Shown: positions 12,576 to 23,410 of the stretch, piece by piece | Position numbering within the stretch: the stretch's first letter is position 1 | How the letters are laid out: each line of letters begins with the position of its first letter | NCBI GenBank assembly: GCA_964019155.1 | Contig: OZ025240.1 | Location: forward strand, 79,367,330 to 79,431,329 | DNA from: Osedax fenrisi | Taxonomy: Eukaryota > Annelida > Polychaeta > Sabellida > Siboglinidae | DNA length: 64,000 nucleotides | Direction: 5' to 3' | Notes under the pieces: model-generated | What the model saw: the letters and a program-made list of their open reading frames with translations, nothing else | Databases searched by the model: none | What the model was told of the DNA's origin: nothing | Program-made: the position numbers and the translations under genes

Positions 12576-12842
12576 GAGATTTATTTATTATTCATATTAA
12601 TTAATTGGCATACAAAATGTATTTTTCTATTACCTGTGTTTTTTTGGCCTCACTTTCTTTAGAAAATATCGGCAACTTTCTTTTCTTTTTTTGAACTATA
12701 GAATCTTTACCTTTATTTAAAATAATAAAGTTAATATTTATATATATATATATAATAAATAAATAATTTAATTATTAACCTTCCGATATAAATGCTGTCG
12801 AATTTTCTTTGCATTTTTGAGTAGGTTTTATTTTACGACGTG
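8428..12842 (-). CDS. Accessory protein of the large transposon, DUF4806-like, 8 exons
   Basis: Exons in transcript order: 12780-12842, 12634-12710, 12377-12491, 9800-9862, 9559-9680, 9212-9389, 8861-8946 and 8428-8499 (stop TAA 8428-8430). All junctions keep frame with GT/AG borders and give about 258 aa. The fifth exon could instead run to 9533, paired with an acceptor 8 bases further into exon 6. Domains: basic VQKKKRKLP nuclear-localisation motif; heptad region LKTNENLYIKRIQELEQDVS; then FTLIGGKTPRKMTRNILRQ and the block ESFYKTSLWRNVIGALRITF. These resemble the C-terminal DUF4806 domain of arthropod proteins often linked to transposons. The acidic tail is KKDDIENDVLSDVSSVC. The first exon with a start ATG was not found between 12.85 and 14.9 kb. 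It diverges from the transposase gene and probably acts with it. The exon chain is secure; the domain name comes from memory. Confidence 0.75.
8733..8770. repeat. (TA)n microsatellite
   Basis: About 19 TA units inside an intron of the minus-strand transposon gene. Confidence 0.95.
10379..12330. repeat. 406-422-bp tandem repeats in an intron of the accessory gene
   Basis: The landmark ATATCGCTATCTAGTGTTAA occurs at 10883, 11305, 11722 and 12128, so unit lengths are 422, 417 and 406. Each unit contains GATAGGGAGTGCAATATCTTTGC, CTTCCATAAGGAGCTATAAG and TGTGTGCCATATGTTGAC. A divergent edge copy near 10379 has AGATTTTCGGGAAAGG followed by GAAAGATATTGCACTT. Inverted, this resembles the GGGAGTGCAATATCTTTGC block, and both recall the MITE tips at 55432. 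The array therefore probably grew from a MITE insertion. It makes the intron between exons 3 and 4 about 2.5 kb long. Confidence 0.9.
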
Positions 12843-13341
12843 CTATAAGTGATATATATATATATATATATTTTCTCTAAATATGACAATCATAAGTATT
12901 ATTTTCATTTTAAAAGTGAACGTTGAAATAATATATAAAATTTGGGGTTTTTTTATTTTATTATAAATAATCAAGTATTATATCCTTATGGCTGTTTTAT
13001 ATGAATGAATAATTATTACAAATACAATCAAATTAATTTATTGGTTAATAATAATTTTATTTATTATATAAATAGTTAATATACACGTGGTCTCAACGTT
13101 TTGTATATAAAAATATTACTAAATCACTAATATAACTATTAATTATTAATTTAACAACTAAAATAAACTAACGATCATTTCTGATTACACTCTGGCTTTC
13201 CTAAATGATATATATATATAGAATTAGAACATTTAATATATAGCGAATATTAACAAATAATTGTTAACATATAAGTAATATTAATTGGTATATAATATAA
13301 TTTTATAATAAATATTTAAATGTATATATTTATATTTAATT

Positions 13342-14415
13342 AATGCATGATATAAATTAATACAATACCTATATTATTTAATAATTTATATTTAGTATAT
13401 TTTATATTAAATAGTTATTAAAAATTTTTAAATCGATTTAGTAAGTTAAAATAAGTTAACATTATTCAAAAATTAGATTTAAAATTATGGATATTTAAAA
13501 AAATGTTAACACGATTTTGAAAAGTCGATTAAACACTCAATATTAAATATTAGTTTATACCCAGCAAACAGTAAGAGCAGCATAATAGCAGCATAACAGC
13601 ATATGCTAGAGCCTCAAATGTTTACATTGTGCTATTATGCTGCTCTTAAATGTATATTATGCTGCTATTAATTTGTCACGCTGTTATGCTGCTATTATGC
13701 TGCCCTTATGCTGCTATTATGCTGCTATTAATTTAAAAGTATATTATGCTGCTCTTATAATAATAGCAGCATAATATACTTTTAAATTAATAGCAGCATA
13801 ATAGCAGCATAACAGCATCATAATAGCGTGAAAAATTAATAGCAGCATAATATACTTTTAAATTAATAGCAGCATAATAGCAGCATAATAGCAGCATAAC
13901 AGCAGCATAATAGCGTGACAAATTAATAGCAGCATAATAGCAGCATAATATACATTTAAGAGCAGCATAATAGCACAATGTAAACATTTGAGGCTCTAGC
14001 ATATGCTGTTATGCTGCTATTATGCTGCACTTACTGTTTGCTGGGTATGTTATACACCATATGTATACCTTATTTATATTTAGTATATTTATATTTAATA
14101 GTTATTAAAATTTGTTAAATCGATTTAATAAGTTAAAATAAGTTAAAATTATTCAAAAATTAGATTTAAAATTATGGATATTTAAAAAAATGTTAACACG
14201 ATTTTGAAAAGTCGATTAAACACTCAATATTAAATATTAGTTTATATATTATATACCATAGTATACCTTATTTATATTTAGTATATTTATATTAAATAGT
14301 TATTAAAATTTGTTAAATCGATTTAATAAGTTAAAATTAGTTAAAATTATTCAAAACAATTTTGAAAAGTCGATTAAACACTTATTATTAAATATTAGTT
14401 TATATATTATACGCT
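13342..14415. repeat. 198-bp tandem repeats between the two divergent genes
   Basis: Three copies of a unit holding TTATATTTAGTATATT, AAATCGATTTARTAAGTTAA and TTGAAAAGTCGATTAAACAC. Unit spacing, GTATACC at 14063 to GTATACC at 14261, is 198 bp. The third copy is shortened by an internal deletion. The first copy is split by the foldback element at 13560-14045. The array sits in the presumed shared promoter region. Confidence 0.85.
13560..14045. mobile_element. Foldback element, CCCAGCAAAC tip with AGCAGCATAATA arrays, 486 bp
   Basis: Starts CCCAGCAAACAGTAAGAGCA and ends with its inverse (CTTACTGTTTGCTGGG). The whole element is one long imperfect inverted repeat centred near 13757, built from repeats of AGCAGCATAATA or its complement. 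TA flanks both ends (13558-13559 and 14046-14047). The neighbouring 198-bp repeat copies give the empty site. With one TA removed, the joined flanks match AGTTTATATATTATAC with one mismatch and no length difference. It has no coding capacity; the open frames across it are by-products of the repeat. Confidence 0.92.
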
Positions 14416-14910
14416 GAATATATAATATGGCCTGTTTCGGTTATACACCATATGACATATAATTTAATAATCTATATAGATATATAAATAATAATAATAA
14501 ATATATATATATTACTTTAAAAATAAATAATTTATTTTTAAAAAGCACGTGCATGTAAATTTAGATATCCTTTTATACAATTTCATAGCTATACCTACAT
14601 GATACTAATAGGTAAATTTATAAATATTTAATACATCGATATTATATTAATATAATACGATATTTATAATTCAGTTATATATTGTATACTTTGATATCTA
14701 ACCATGTTTATAGTAAATAGTTTTATAAAGTAAAATAAATGAAGGATCAGTATGAATATTGAAATATCAAAGATAGTAAAAAAAATAGTTTGTAAATAAA
14801 CAAAAATCTAATATTCAAATACATATTATTATATTGGTGTTTATTAATACATTATATCTTATTTGTACTATTAATTTACAGTAATTAACATTTATTATCT
14901 GTATTAAAAG

Positions 14911-17900
14911 ATGAATTCAAGACAAGAATATATGAAAACATATATGATGAATACAAGGAAAAAAAAAAGTTTGCTTGATACTTCATTTTCTACAAATTCA
15001 GCTGATATTAGAAATGATAATGTTAGTCTTCAAACATTTTTATAATTTTATATTTATAACTATATTTATATATATATATATTAATTATTTAGGAATTTCG
15101 ATTCAAGAGATTTCAGCTTGAAAAAAAGGTATATAATATAAATTTATTTTTAAATATATTAAATTAAAACTAGTTATATATATTATATTATTACCTATAT
15201 TCAATATTGCACACATATATTTATTTTATAACATAAATAATTCAAAAAATATTAGAATAATTACTTTTATATTTTAATTAAATATATTTAATGAGTTATT
15301 AACTTAATAACGTATCATTAGCCTAATGATTAGGATTATTATATGATAATCATATAATAATTATAATAGTTCAATTTATAAACCCATATATTGTAGCAAA
15401 AGCATATGATCAACATATATATAAATAGGTGTGTGCAATATAGATAATAATATAAAATATATATAAATTGTTTTTAATTTAATATATTTATTTTAAAATA
15501 AATTTATATTATATACATTGTATTATATACATGATATCATATCATTATATACATGATATTTACTTGTCGGCATGATATTTATGTATCTCTGCATGATATT
15601 TACTTGTGGCGGCATGATATTTACTTGTGGCGGCATGATATTTACTTGTGGCGGCATGATATTTACTTGTCGGCATGATATTTACTTGTGGCGGTATGAT
15701 ATTTACTTGTCGGCATGATATTTATGTATCTCTGCATGATATTTACTTGTGGCGGCTTGATATTTACTTGTCGGCATGATATTTACTTGTGGCGGTATGA
15801 TATTTACTTGTCGGCATGATATTTACTTGTGACGGCATGATATTTATGTATCTATGCATGATATTTACTTGTCGGCATGATATTTACTTGTGGCGGCATG
15901 ATATTTATGTATCTCTGCATGATATTTACTTGTGGCGGCTTGATATTTACTTGTCGGCATGATATTTACTTGTGACGGCATGATATTTATGTATCTATGC
16001 ATGATATTTACTTGTGGCGGCATGATATTTACTTGTCGGCATGATATTTACTTGTCGGAATGATATTTACTTGTGGCGGCATGATATTTACTTGTCGGCA
16101 TGATATTTATGTATCTCTGCATGATATTTACTTGTGGCGGCTTGATATTTACTTGTGGCGGCTTGATATTTACTTGTCGGCATGATATTTACTTGTGTCG
16201 GCATGATATTTACTTGTGACGGCATGATATTTATGTATCTATGCATGATATTTACTTGTGGCGGCATGATATTTACTTGTCGGCATGATATTTACTTGTC
16301 GGAATGATATTTACTTGTGGCGGCATGATATTTACTTGTCGGCATGATATTTATGTATCTCTGCATGATATTTACTTGTGGCGGCTTGATATTTACTTGT
16401 CGGCATGATATTTACTTGTGGCGGTATGATATTTACTTGTCGGCATGATATTTACTTGTATCGGAATGATATTTATGTATCTCTGCATGATATTTACTTG
16501 TGGCGGCTTGATATTTACTTGTGGCGGCTTGATATTTACTTGTCGGCATGATATTTACTTGTCTGCATGATATTTATGTATCTCTGCATGATATTTACTT
16601 GTGGCGGTATGATATTTACTTGTCGGCATGATATTTACTTGTATCGGAATGATATTTATGTATCTCTGCATGATATTTACTTGTGGCGGCTTGATATTTA
16701 CTTGTGGCGGCTTGATATTTACTTGTCGGCATGATATTTACTTGTCTGCATGATATTTATGTATCTCTGCATGATATTTACTTGTGGCGGCTTGATATTT
16801 ACTTGTGCCGGCATGATATTTACTTGTGGCGGCATGATATTTACTTGTCGGAATGATATTTACTTGTATCGGAATGATATTTACTTGTGGCGGCATGATA
16901 TTTACTTGTCGGCATGATATTTACTTGTATCGGAATGATATTTACTTGTGGCGGCATGATATTTATGTATCTCTGCATGATATTTACTTGTGGCGGCATG
17001 ATATTTATGTATCTCTGCATGATATTTACTTGTGGCGGCTTGATATTTACTTGTGGCGGCATGATATTTACTTGTCGGCATGATATTTACTTGTGGCGGT
17101 ATGATATTTACTTGTGGCGGCTTGATATTTACTTGTCGGCATGATATTTACTTGTGGCGGCATGATATTTATGTATCTCTGCATGATATTTACTTGTGGC
17201 GGCTTGATATTTACTTGTGGCGGCATGATATTTACTTGTCGGCATGATATTTACTTGTGGCGGTATGATATTTACTTGTCGGCATGATATTTACTTGTAT
17301 CGGAATGATATTTATGTATCTCTGCATGATATTTACTTGTGGCGGCTTGATATTTACTTGTGGCGGCTTGATATTTACTTGTCGGCATGATATTTACTTG
17401 TGGCGGCATGATATTATTATTTTGCTCAATACGGATCAAATATATATTGCGTAAAGAAAATATAAATATAGTTGATGTTTTATATAGCAATAGAAAATAT
17501 TGTAAAATCTTATATTAAAAATATATGATATAAATTTGTATACAGCATTGTTTTTGTAATTATTTATTTTATATGTAACCTTTGAATAAATTAACAATAT
17601 AGATTCTATAATATAAGCATATGGTATATGGTACATATTTATATTGATAGAGTATTTTAATTTCTTGAGTATATATATCTAATACATAACATATTTTAAA
17701 TTTATGAATACTAGATAAGCTAATAGATGTTATTATTATAAAGTACAATACAGTTTATACTTAAATATTTAATATATCTTAAATAATTTGTAGTCTTTAC
17801 ATTTATAAATATTAGGTAGGCTAATAAAATGTATTCATAAAACTAACACTGTATTTTATTCCTTTATTAAAAATGTTTTTCATTCATATTATATTCCATC

Positions 17901-19694
17901 AATTTATTTTATATTAACATATTACAGATTAACGTTGAAGATTGCGATATGGAGGAAAGAGAAGTCGATTATGAAATACCAGATATAGAGTCTTCGACTA
18001 ACGAAGAAGATGACACAGGAGATAATTCGAACTTTGGATCAGAAATAAATGATAATTTAACATCGAGTTTGTTAACGTATATTACGATATGGGCTATTAC
18101 TAATAGAATAAAATTCTCTGCATTAGATGAGTTGTTAGTCATCTTAAATGATCATAATATCAAATGCCCCAAAAGAGGTAGAACGCTTTTACAAACTAAT
18201 CGTATCCCAAAAAATATTCAGGGTAATGATAATTATTTATATTATTACTTTTCGTGGTTACCTATATTACAAAAAATAATACAGAATACTTATAAAAACT
18301 CTAATAATTTTCAACTATCTTTAAATATAGATGGATTACCTCTATTCAAAAGTTCGCAGTCATCAGTATGGCCTATCTTGTTATCGATTAAAAAACATAT
18401 TATTATTTTAGCGATGACATATGGTAAAAAACCTTCAGATTTAACTTTTCTGAAAGATTCAATTGTAGATCTAAAAACAATATTAACCGAGGGATTAGAT
18501 ATTGATGACAGACATATTAATTTTCAATTGGCAAATATAACATGCGATGCACCCGCTAAAGCATTTATTAAAGCAACAAAAATGTTTAACGCCAAACATG
18601 GGTGCGATAGATGTAGTTCTATCAGTATCAATGTCAGTGGAACTGCGACGTACAGGAATATTTTATTTACTAGTAGAAATAATTGTGATTTTAGATCAAA
18701 TCTTTATGTAGAACACCAAAAATCGATATCTCCTTTAGTAGATCTTCCTATAGATATGATTACATGCTTTAATATAGATTACATGCACTGTGTGTTGTTA
18801 GGTGTCACTAAAAAATTATTACGTATATATTTAAACAAAGAAAAAGCAATAAAGCCTGAATATAAATTATCTGATTTACAAATCAATCGTATAAATAATA
18901 GATTAGAATATATAAAAAAAAGCATAACGAACGATTTTTGTAGAAAAACAAGAACTCTGAACGAACTAGACAGATTCAAAGCTACAGAATTGCGCCAGTT
19001 CTTGTTATATTCTGGTAGAACTGCCTTGAAAGGTATCTTACATCCGGAATACTATAATCATTTTTTGATATTTAATGTTGCTATCAGCATTTTAGTTTCA
19101 CCATTTCTTTCAAAAGATGTAAATTTAACTTCGTATGCACATAAATTATTAGAATATTTTATAGAAGAGGGTATTCGTTTATTTGGTGTTAGATTTGCAG
19201 TTTATAATGTCCATAGTTTACTACATTTAAAAGAGGATGTTTTGAGACTCGGTAGTTTAGATGGATCATCTGCATTTAAATTCGAAAACTACATGCAAGT
19301 TATAAAAAAAATGGTTAGGTCAGGAAAATTTCCTTTAACACAAATAAGTAATAGACTAGAAGAATATAATAGACATATAGTTGTAGATATTATACCGGAA
19401 CAATGTAAAGCTATTTCCCTTAAATATCCAAATAATTGTTATATTTATAACGACACATTTTGTGAAATTATTGCATTTTCAAATAATATATATACATGCA
19501 AAGTATACAAATCTAAACCATATTTTGATTTAGACTCTTTTAAATCAGATATTATAGGTAATTTGACAAGCAGTAAATATGACTTTGAGATGAACTATAT
19601 TAATGCTTCGTCAACTTTTCCAATCCATAAGGGCATCTTAATAAAAAGTGACGATAGTGATGAATATGTATTTTCGAAAATACTTCATTGTTAA
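14911..19694 (+). CDS. Tnp2/CACTA-like transposase, 637 aa, 3 exons
   Basis: Exon 1 14911-15021 (MNSRQEYMKTYMMNTRKKKS onward, donor GTTAGT), exon 2 15093-15128 (EFRFKRFQLEKK), exon 3 17928-19694 (acceptor ATTACAG, in frame before METs at 17949). An acidic N-terminal stretch follows the third-exon start. Then NIDGLPLFKSSQSSVWPIL (D184), ITCDAPAKAF (D256), HGCDRC (C275, C278), CFNIDYMHCVLLGVTKKLL (D333) and LGSLDGSSAFKFENYMQ (E502). This order of blocks is that of Tnp2-type transposases of the CACTA/EnSpm superfamily (Transposase_21 plus DUF4218-like region). The acidic residues named are candidate DDE metals ligands by position only. No stop or frameshift. Intron 2 (about 2.8 kb) holds a minisatellite. 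Codon use is AT-rich, unlike the host exons at 37 and 48 kb. Expected role: cutting and joining of elements with matching ends. Confidence 0.9.
15543..17415 (+). repeat. 19/21-bp minisatellite inside the transposase intron
   Basis: About 90 units begin with ATGATATTTA. Three main variants differ in the second half: CTTGTCGGC (19 bp), CTTGTGGCGGC (21 bp) and TGTATCTCTGC (21 bp). Variants follow one another in recurring strings, for example the block around 15860-16060 nearly repeats at 16100-16300, so there is higher-order structure. Several long frames on both strands cross the array but are repeat artefacts. No splice-site function is evident; the array lengthens intron 2. Confidence 0.97.
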
Positions 19695-20004
19695 ACTATT
19701 TTGTGTTATTCGTATTATTGTATATTTTATAATCATCCGTACTTATATATATATATAAATTATATATAATAAGTATAACAACTATTTTGTAATATTAATG
19801 TTACTATTTATATATATATATATATAGGTTACTTACGATATTTACTATATATGATTATTGTTTACAATTTTATAAATATTTATATTATAAATGATTTTTT
19901 TTAATTTTATTTATATCTATATATGACTTTGCCTAAAATATTATATATTAATCATTAAATAAAATATATCATTTATAAATGAATCTATAGATTATTTTTT
20001 TCTT

Positions 20005-20680
20005 TTATTTATACTCTATTATGATCATATTTTATCTCTATTTAGATTATATTTTACCTATTATTTATACTCTATTTTAACTATTATTTATACTCAATTT
20101 TAACTCTATTTAGACCATAATATTTTTCCTCTATTTATAAATAGACTATATCTATATAGATAGTCTATAGACTCTATTTTGACTGAAAATAACAGTATAT
20201 ATATGTTATTTTTAACATTTATCTGTAGTAAAATTCAAATTAATTTTCCTCTATTTTAACTCTATTTAGACCATAATATTTTTCCTCTATTTAGCCTCTA
20301 TTTATACTCTATTTAGCCTATGTTAACATAAAAAGTAAATTGTACTACTGATAAATGTTAAAAATAACAGTAGAGTCTAAATAGAGTGAAAAAATATTAT
20401 GGTCTAAATAGAGTGAAAATAGAGTGAAAATAGAGTCTAAATAGAGTGAAAATAGAGTGAAAATTCACTCTATTTTCACTCTATTTTCACTCTATTTAGA
20501 CCATAATATTTTTTCACTCTATTTAGACTCTATTTTGACTATACTGTTATTTTTAACATTTATCAGTAGTAAAATTTACTTTTTATCCTCTATTTTCACT
20601 CTATTTTCACTCTATTTAGAGCATAATATTTTTTCACTCTATTTAGACTCTATTTCGTTTTTTTCACTCTATTTTCACTC
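20005..20680 (-). repeat. Right subterminal array of the large transposon
   Basis: CTCTATTTTCA, CTCTATTTAGA and CTCTATTTATA words occur in both orientations, including an inverted block AGTCTAAATAGAGTGAAAA at 20370-20465. A separate block, GTTATTTTTAACATTTATC, occurs at about 20204 and 20548 and inverted at 20350. The array is looser than the left one and degenerates towards the transposase gene. Confidence 0.88.
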
Positions 20681-20697
20681 TGTGTGTTTGCTGGGTA

Positions 20698-21404
20698 TGT
20701 ATTCCTAAATATATTTCGAGTAGCTAACCTCATATGTAAACATTGGCAAAAAAAAATTTCAAATCGAGCATTATTTGAATTTAAGTATACACTTTGTTGA
20801 GATTTTTGACGGAAAAAGACTTTTATGGGCAAAATTTTGAAAAAAAATCACACCTCAATTAAAAAAAATTATTTTCCTATCCGTTAACGTCGAGGTGGGG
20901 GCGGCCTCGGCGTACGAGCCCGCCGCGCACCACCTAATTAAAGTATGTTTAGACGAATATATATATAGATATATATATGCTCAGACATTTGTATAATAAT
21001 TGAAGAAATTGGAAATTAGTAGTTTGAAAAAAATAAAATTCTGAGATATAGACTTCTAAAGTTTTTATCAATATTATTTTGAGTAAATAACAATAAATTT
21101 ATGATATTTATATATTTTATTATTACATATAATTTTATTGTAATTTGCCACTCCATGCATGATAACTGGATGTAGCTCTAAAAATAAATATTAATATTAT
21201 AAATAATGAAAATAAAACGTATCATAACTGAATATTTGAACACAAATATTATTCACATTTTATCAAATATTTTTGACAGGACTATGTTTAAAAACTCGAT
21301 TTGAAATACTTTTAATTTAAACTTTATATACCTTTTTAAAGATAAATCTGTATATTTTAAAATATTATTATAAAATTTATAACAACAAAAAATAATACAA
21401 AGTT
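20698..21404. other. Unassigned sequence right of the large transposon
   Basis: No gene seen. A GC-rich patch at 20887-20935 (GTCGAGGTGGGGGCGGCCTC then GCCCGCCGCGCACC) stands out in AT-rich DNA. It may be the other half of whatever element occupied 6961-7886. Confidence 0.4.
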
Positions 21405-21520
21405 TTCCCCCGGCCCTTAACATGAGAGCTGCTTCGAAGGGATATTAGAGCCATATAGTTATAAGTGAAAAATTCATCTAAGTTCTTGGATGTGATGAAA
21501 GGATCGAAATAAAAATATAT
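21405..21520 (+). repeat. SINE fragment (3' part)
   Basis: TTCGAAGGGATATTAGAGCC, ATAGTTATAAGTGAAAAATTC and GGATGTGATGAAAGGATCG match, with substitutions, the 3' body of the SINE at 49178 and the fragment at 33960. The tRNA-like head is missing. Confidence 0.65.
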
Positions 21521-21552
21521 ATATATATATAAATGTATGATATATATATAGC

Positions 21553-21835
21553 TAAGATTTTTCTATGGAAAGATATAACACTCATGCGAAATCGTGTAAT
21601 TCTATTTCGTATACAAAAACCAACAGCGCCACCTTTATAGGGTCACTTTTCGTAACTAGGTGTTGTTTATAATGTAAATTTATATCAAACTTTGCACTTT
21701 TAAAATGAAAAATAATATGCTTTAAATTATTATTTTTATTATGAAAACTTATGAGCTTTATCACACACTCACACACACACATGCAAGTAAATATATCACG
21801 ATTATATGCGTAATTCATATTACATGTTTTAATTA
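21553..21835 (+). mobile_element. Truncated copy of the CAAAGATTTT MITE
   Basis: AAGATTTTTCTATGGAAAGA then TATAACACTCATGCGAAATC, and further CAGCGCCACCTTTATAGGGTC, match the copies at 24257 and 55432 as far as TATGCTTTAAATTATTATTT. After that only a short match (TAATTCATATTACATG) remains and the right terminus is missing. A CA-repeat near 21765 lies where homology fails. Confidence 0.75.
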
Positions 21836-22148
21836 AAATTAAATAAATATATATTATTTCTAGTGAAAATTAAATTTTATATATAAAGATAATTATAAAT
21901 ATTGTTAATTTATATATTTTCTTCTATCTGTTACTATTAATATATAATGTTATAACGGAAATAAATATATAAAATATGATTTATATTAAACATATACTAT
22001 GCTTTTTATATTTATTCATATTTGGGTGTATATATATATATATAAATGTAATATCAACAATAACAATATCAGTATAACAATTATTATATATGTTTAAATG
22101 AAATAGTACTTTAAATAGAACAAAATTACAATAGATACATTATTTCAG
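21836..22148. other. AT-rich DNA, no gene seen
   Basis: Only AT-rich simple sequence, including a short (TA)n near 22028. Confidence 0.6.
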
Positions 22149-23410
22149 GCGACATGGAGGAAATATAACAGACTATCACGCTAAATACAACAGTCATGGA
22201 GCTAAGATGTACAGGCAAAAAGTGCATTGCGAAGCCTGCATTAAAGCTATGAAATTACACGGAACACAGGTATAGAAGCATGTTGGCATGCTTACAGCAC
22301 TTGATCTCTAATAGATCTAATATAGCTACCACATTCAAACATTAATCACATGATAAAGCAGTATAATAATAATCTAATGCATGTGTCAGAACCCAATGGT
22401 TTAATGGCAGTATCAGTGAATACATTAACAGAGGCAATCTTTAGGCAGTAATATACAACTCTATTTTCATTTAGAAACACTAAATAGTGAATATATATTA
22501 TTCACTTAATATATATAAATCACTTTTATATCTGTGTTCTTATCTTTTACTTTAACCCTATATTAACCCCATATTTACTTTTAATTAACAATATATCTAA
22601 CCTTATATTTAACCTAATTAATCCTATATATAACTATCGTTAACTCTATATTTAACCCTACCTTCAATCTTATATTTAGCTTTATACGATTAAGCCTGCA
22701 TTAACATGATGCCTGCAGTACTGCCAGAGAACATTGCCAATGTCAGCATAGTGTGCTCTGTATACCTTCTGAACAGCGGGGAGTGCATATACCTGAACAC
22801 TGCTATAAGGTGGTTAAGCTTTGTACATCTAACACACGAGTTTATATACACATGTAGTTATTATGTGTGGATGCAGCAGATAATATATCACTTATTATCA
22901 GATTTAGTTTAAACAATCGGGTAATTATAGTTGCAGATCTTAACATGATAATTACCCTTATTAATAGATAGGTAGGTAGGTAGGTAGATAGGTCATTTAT
23001 ATAAACTTTGTAATGTATAAAATGCATACAGTTTGCAAGTCAACAATATAGTATAATATATAATAATAGAATTACATAGTAGATTTAATAGTTCATAGAT
23101 TTGTATGCAAAATTTACACTTTTTATTATATAATACATTTATTTCTCATTCTCGATTATTATAATAATAAATTTGTACTATCCATTAACTATTCTATATA
23201 TCCTTTATATTATAATACTAATAATTTGTGTAATAATAAATATATAACTAATTATATTCAATTTAATTACCTAAATATATGTGCTTACCTTACCAGATGA
23301 AGCTTAATCGGCAGTACCAGTGCAGGCGAACACATCAGAAGCAGGGTATTGGATCGTCTCTGTGTCCCCTCATGCTGATACTGATGTTTACAGTTGGAAC
23401 CATTCAATGA
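22149..23410 (+). CDS. Candidate two-exon gene end with zinc-ribbon-like motif, unrecognised
   Basis: Exon 22149-22269 follows TTATTTCAG and ends in CACAG before GTATAG. It encodes 40 aa including YNSHGAKMYRQKVHCEACIK. Exon 23297-23410 follows CTTACCAG and joins in phase 0. It reads MKLNRQYQCRRTHQKQGIGS and continues to TGA at 23408-23410. Together they give C-x2-C, about 17 residues, then YxC-x3-H, which resembles a zinc ribbon. Both exons are GC-richer than their surroundings. A possible intervening exon at about 22694-22810 (contains NIANVSIVCSVYLLNSGECI) does not keep the same frame. The 5' end is not found. A short exon-like piece at 27307-27350 (VIMKKNWTASSVQG) may belong here. I do not recognise the protein. 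Confidence 0.38.
22966..22993. repeat. (GGTA)n microsatellite
   Basis: GATAGGTAGGTAGGTAGGTA type tetranucleotide run. Confidence 0.85.

Larger units (their letters stand above)
7887..20695 (+). mobile_element. Two-gene CACTA-like DNA transposon, 12.8 kb, apparently intact
   Basis: The left end CCCAGCAAACACACAGAGT (7887-7905) is repeated exactly inverted at the right end (20677-20695). TA at 7885-7886 and at 20696-20697 form a 2-bp target duplication. Inside each end is a long array of CACTCTATTT-type repeats, as in CACTA/EnSpm elements, where subterminal repeats bind an element-encoded protein. Two intron-containing genes diverge from about 12.9-14.9 kb. One encodes a Tnp2-like transposase, the other a nuclear-type protein with a DUF4806-like domain. 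Both frames are uninterrupted across their exons and the terminal repeats are perfect, which suggests recent or current activity. The tip is CCCAGC rather than canonical CACTA. Confidence 0.88.

Noticed and set aside
13787..14002. 71-aa frame with YYAA repeats, and a similar one at 41783-41986
   Set aside because: Both are translations of the AGCAGCATAATA foldback repeats.
15543..17415. CRISPR-like repeat array
   Set aside because: Units are contiguous with no unique spacers and lie in a eukaryotic intron.
16841..17490. Several open frames on both strands rich in DIYLWRH or MPPQVNI repeats
   Set aside because: They are translations of the 19/21-bp minisatellite, open in many frames because the unit lacks stops. 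They lie within a transposase intron.
20457..20708. 83-aa frame SLYLDHNIFSLYLD
   Set aside because: It is a translation of the right subterminal repeat array of the large transposon.
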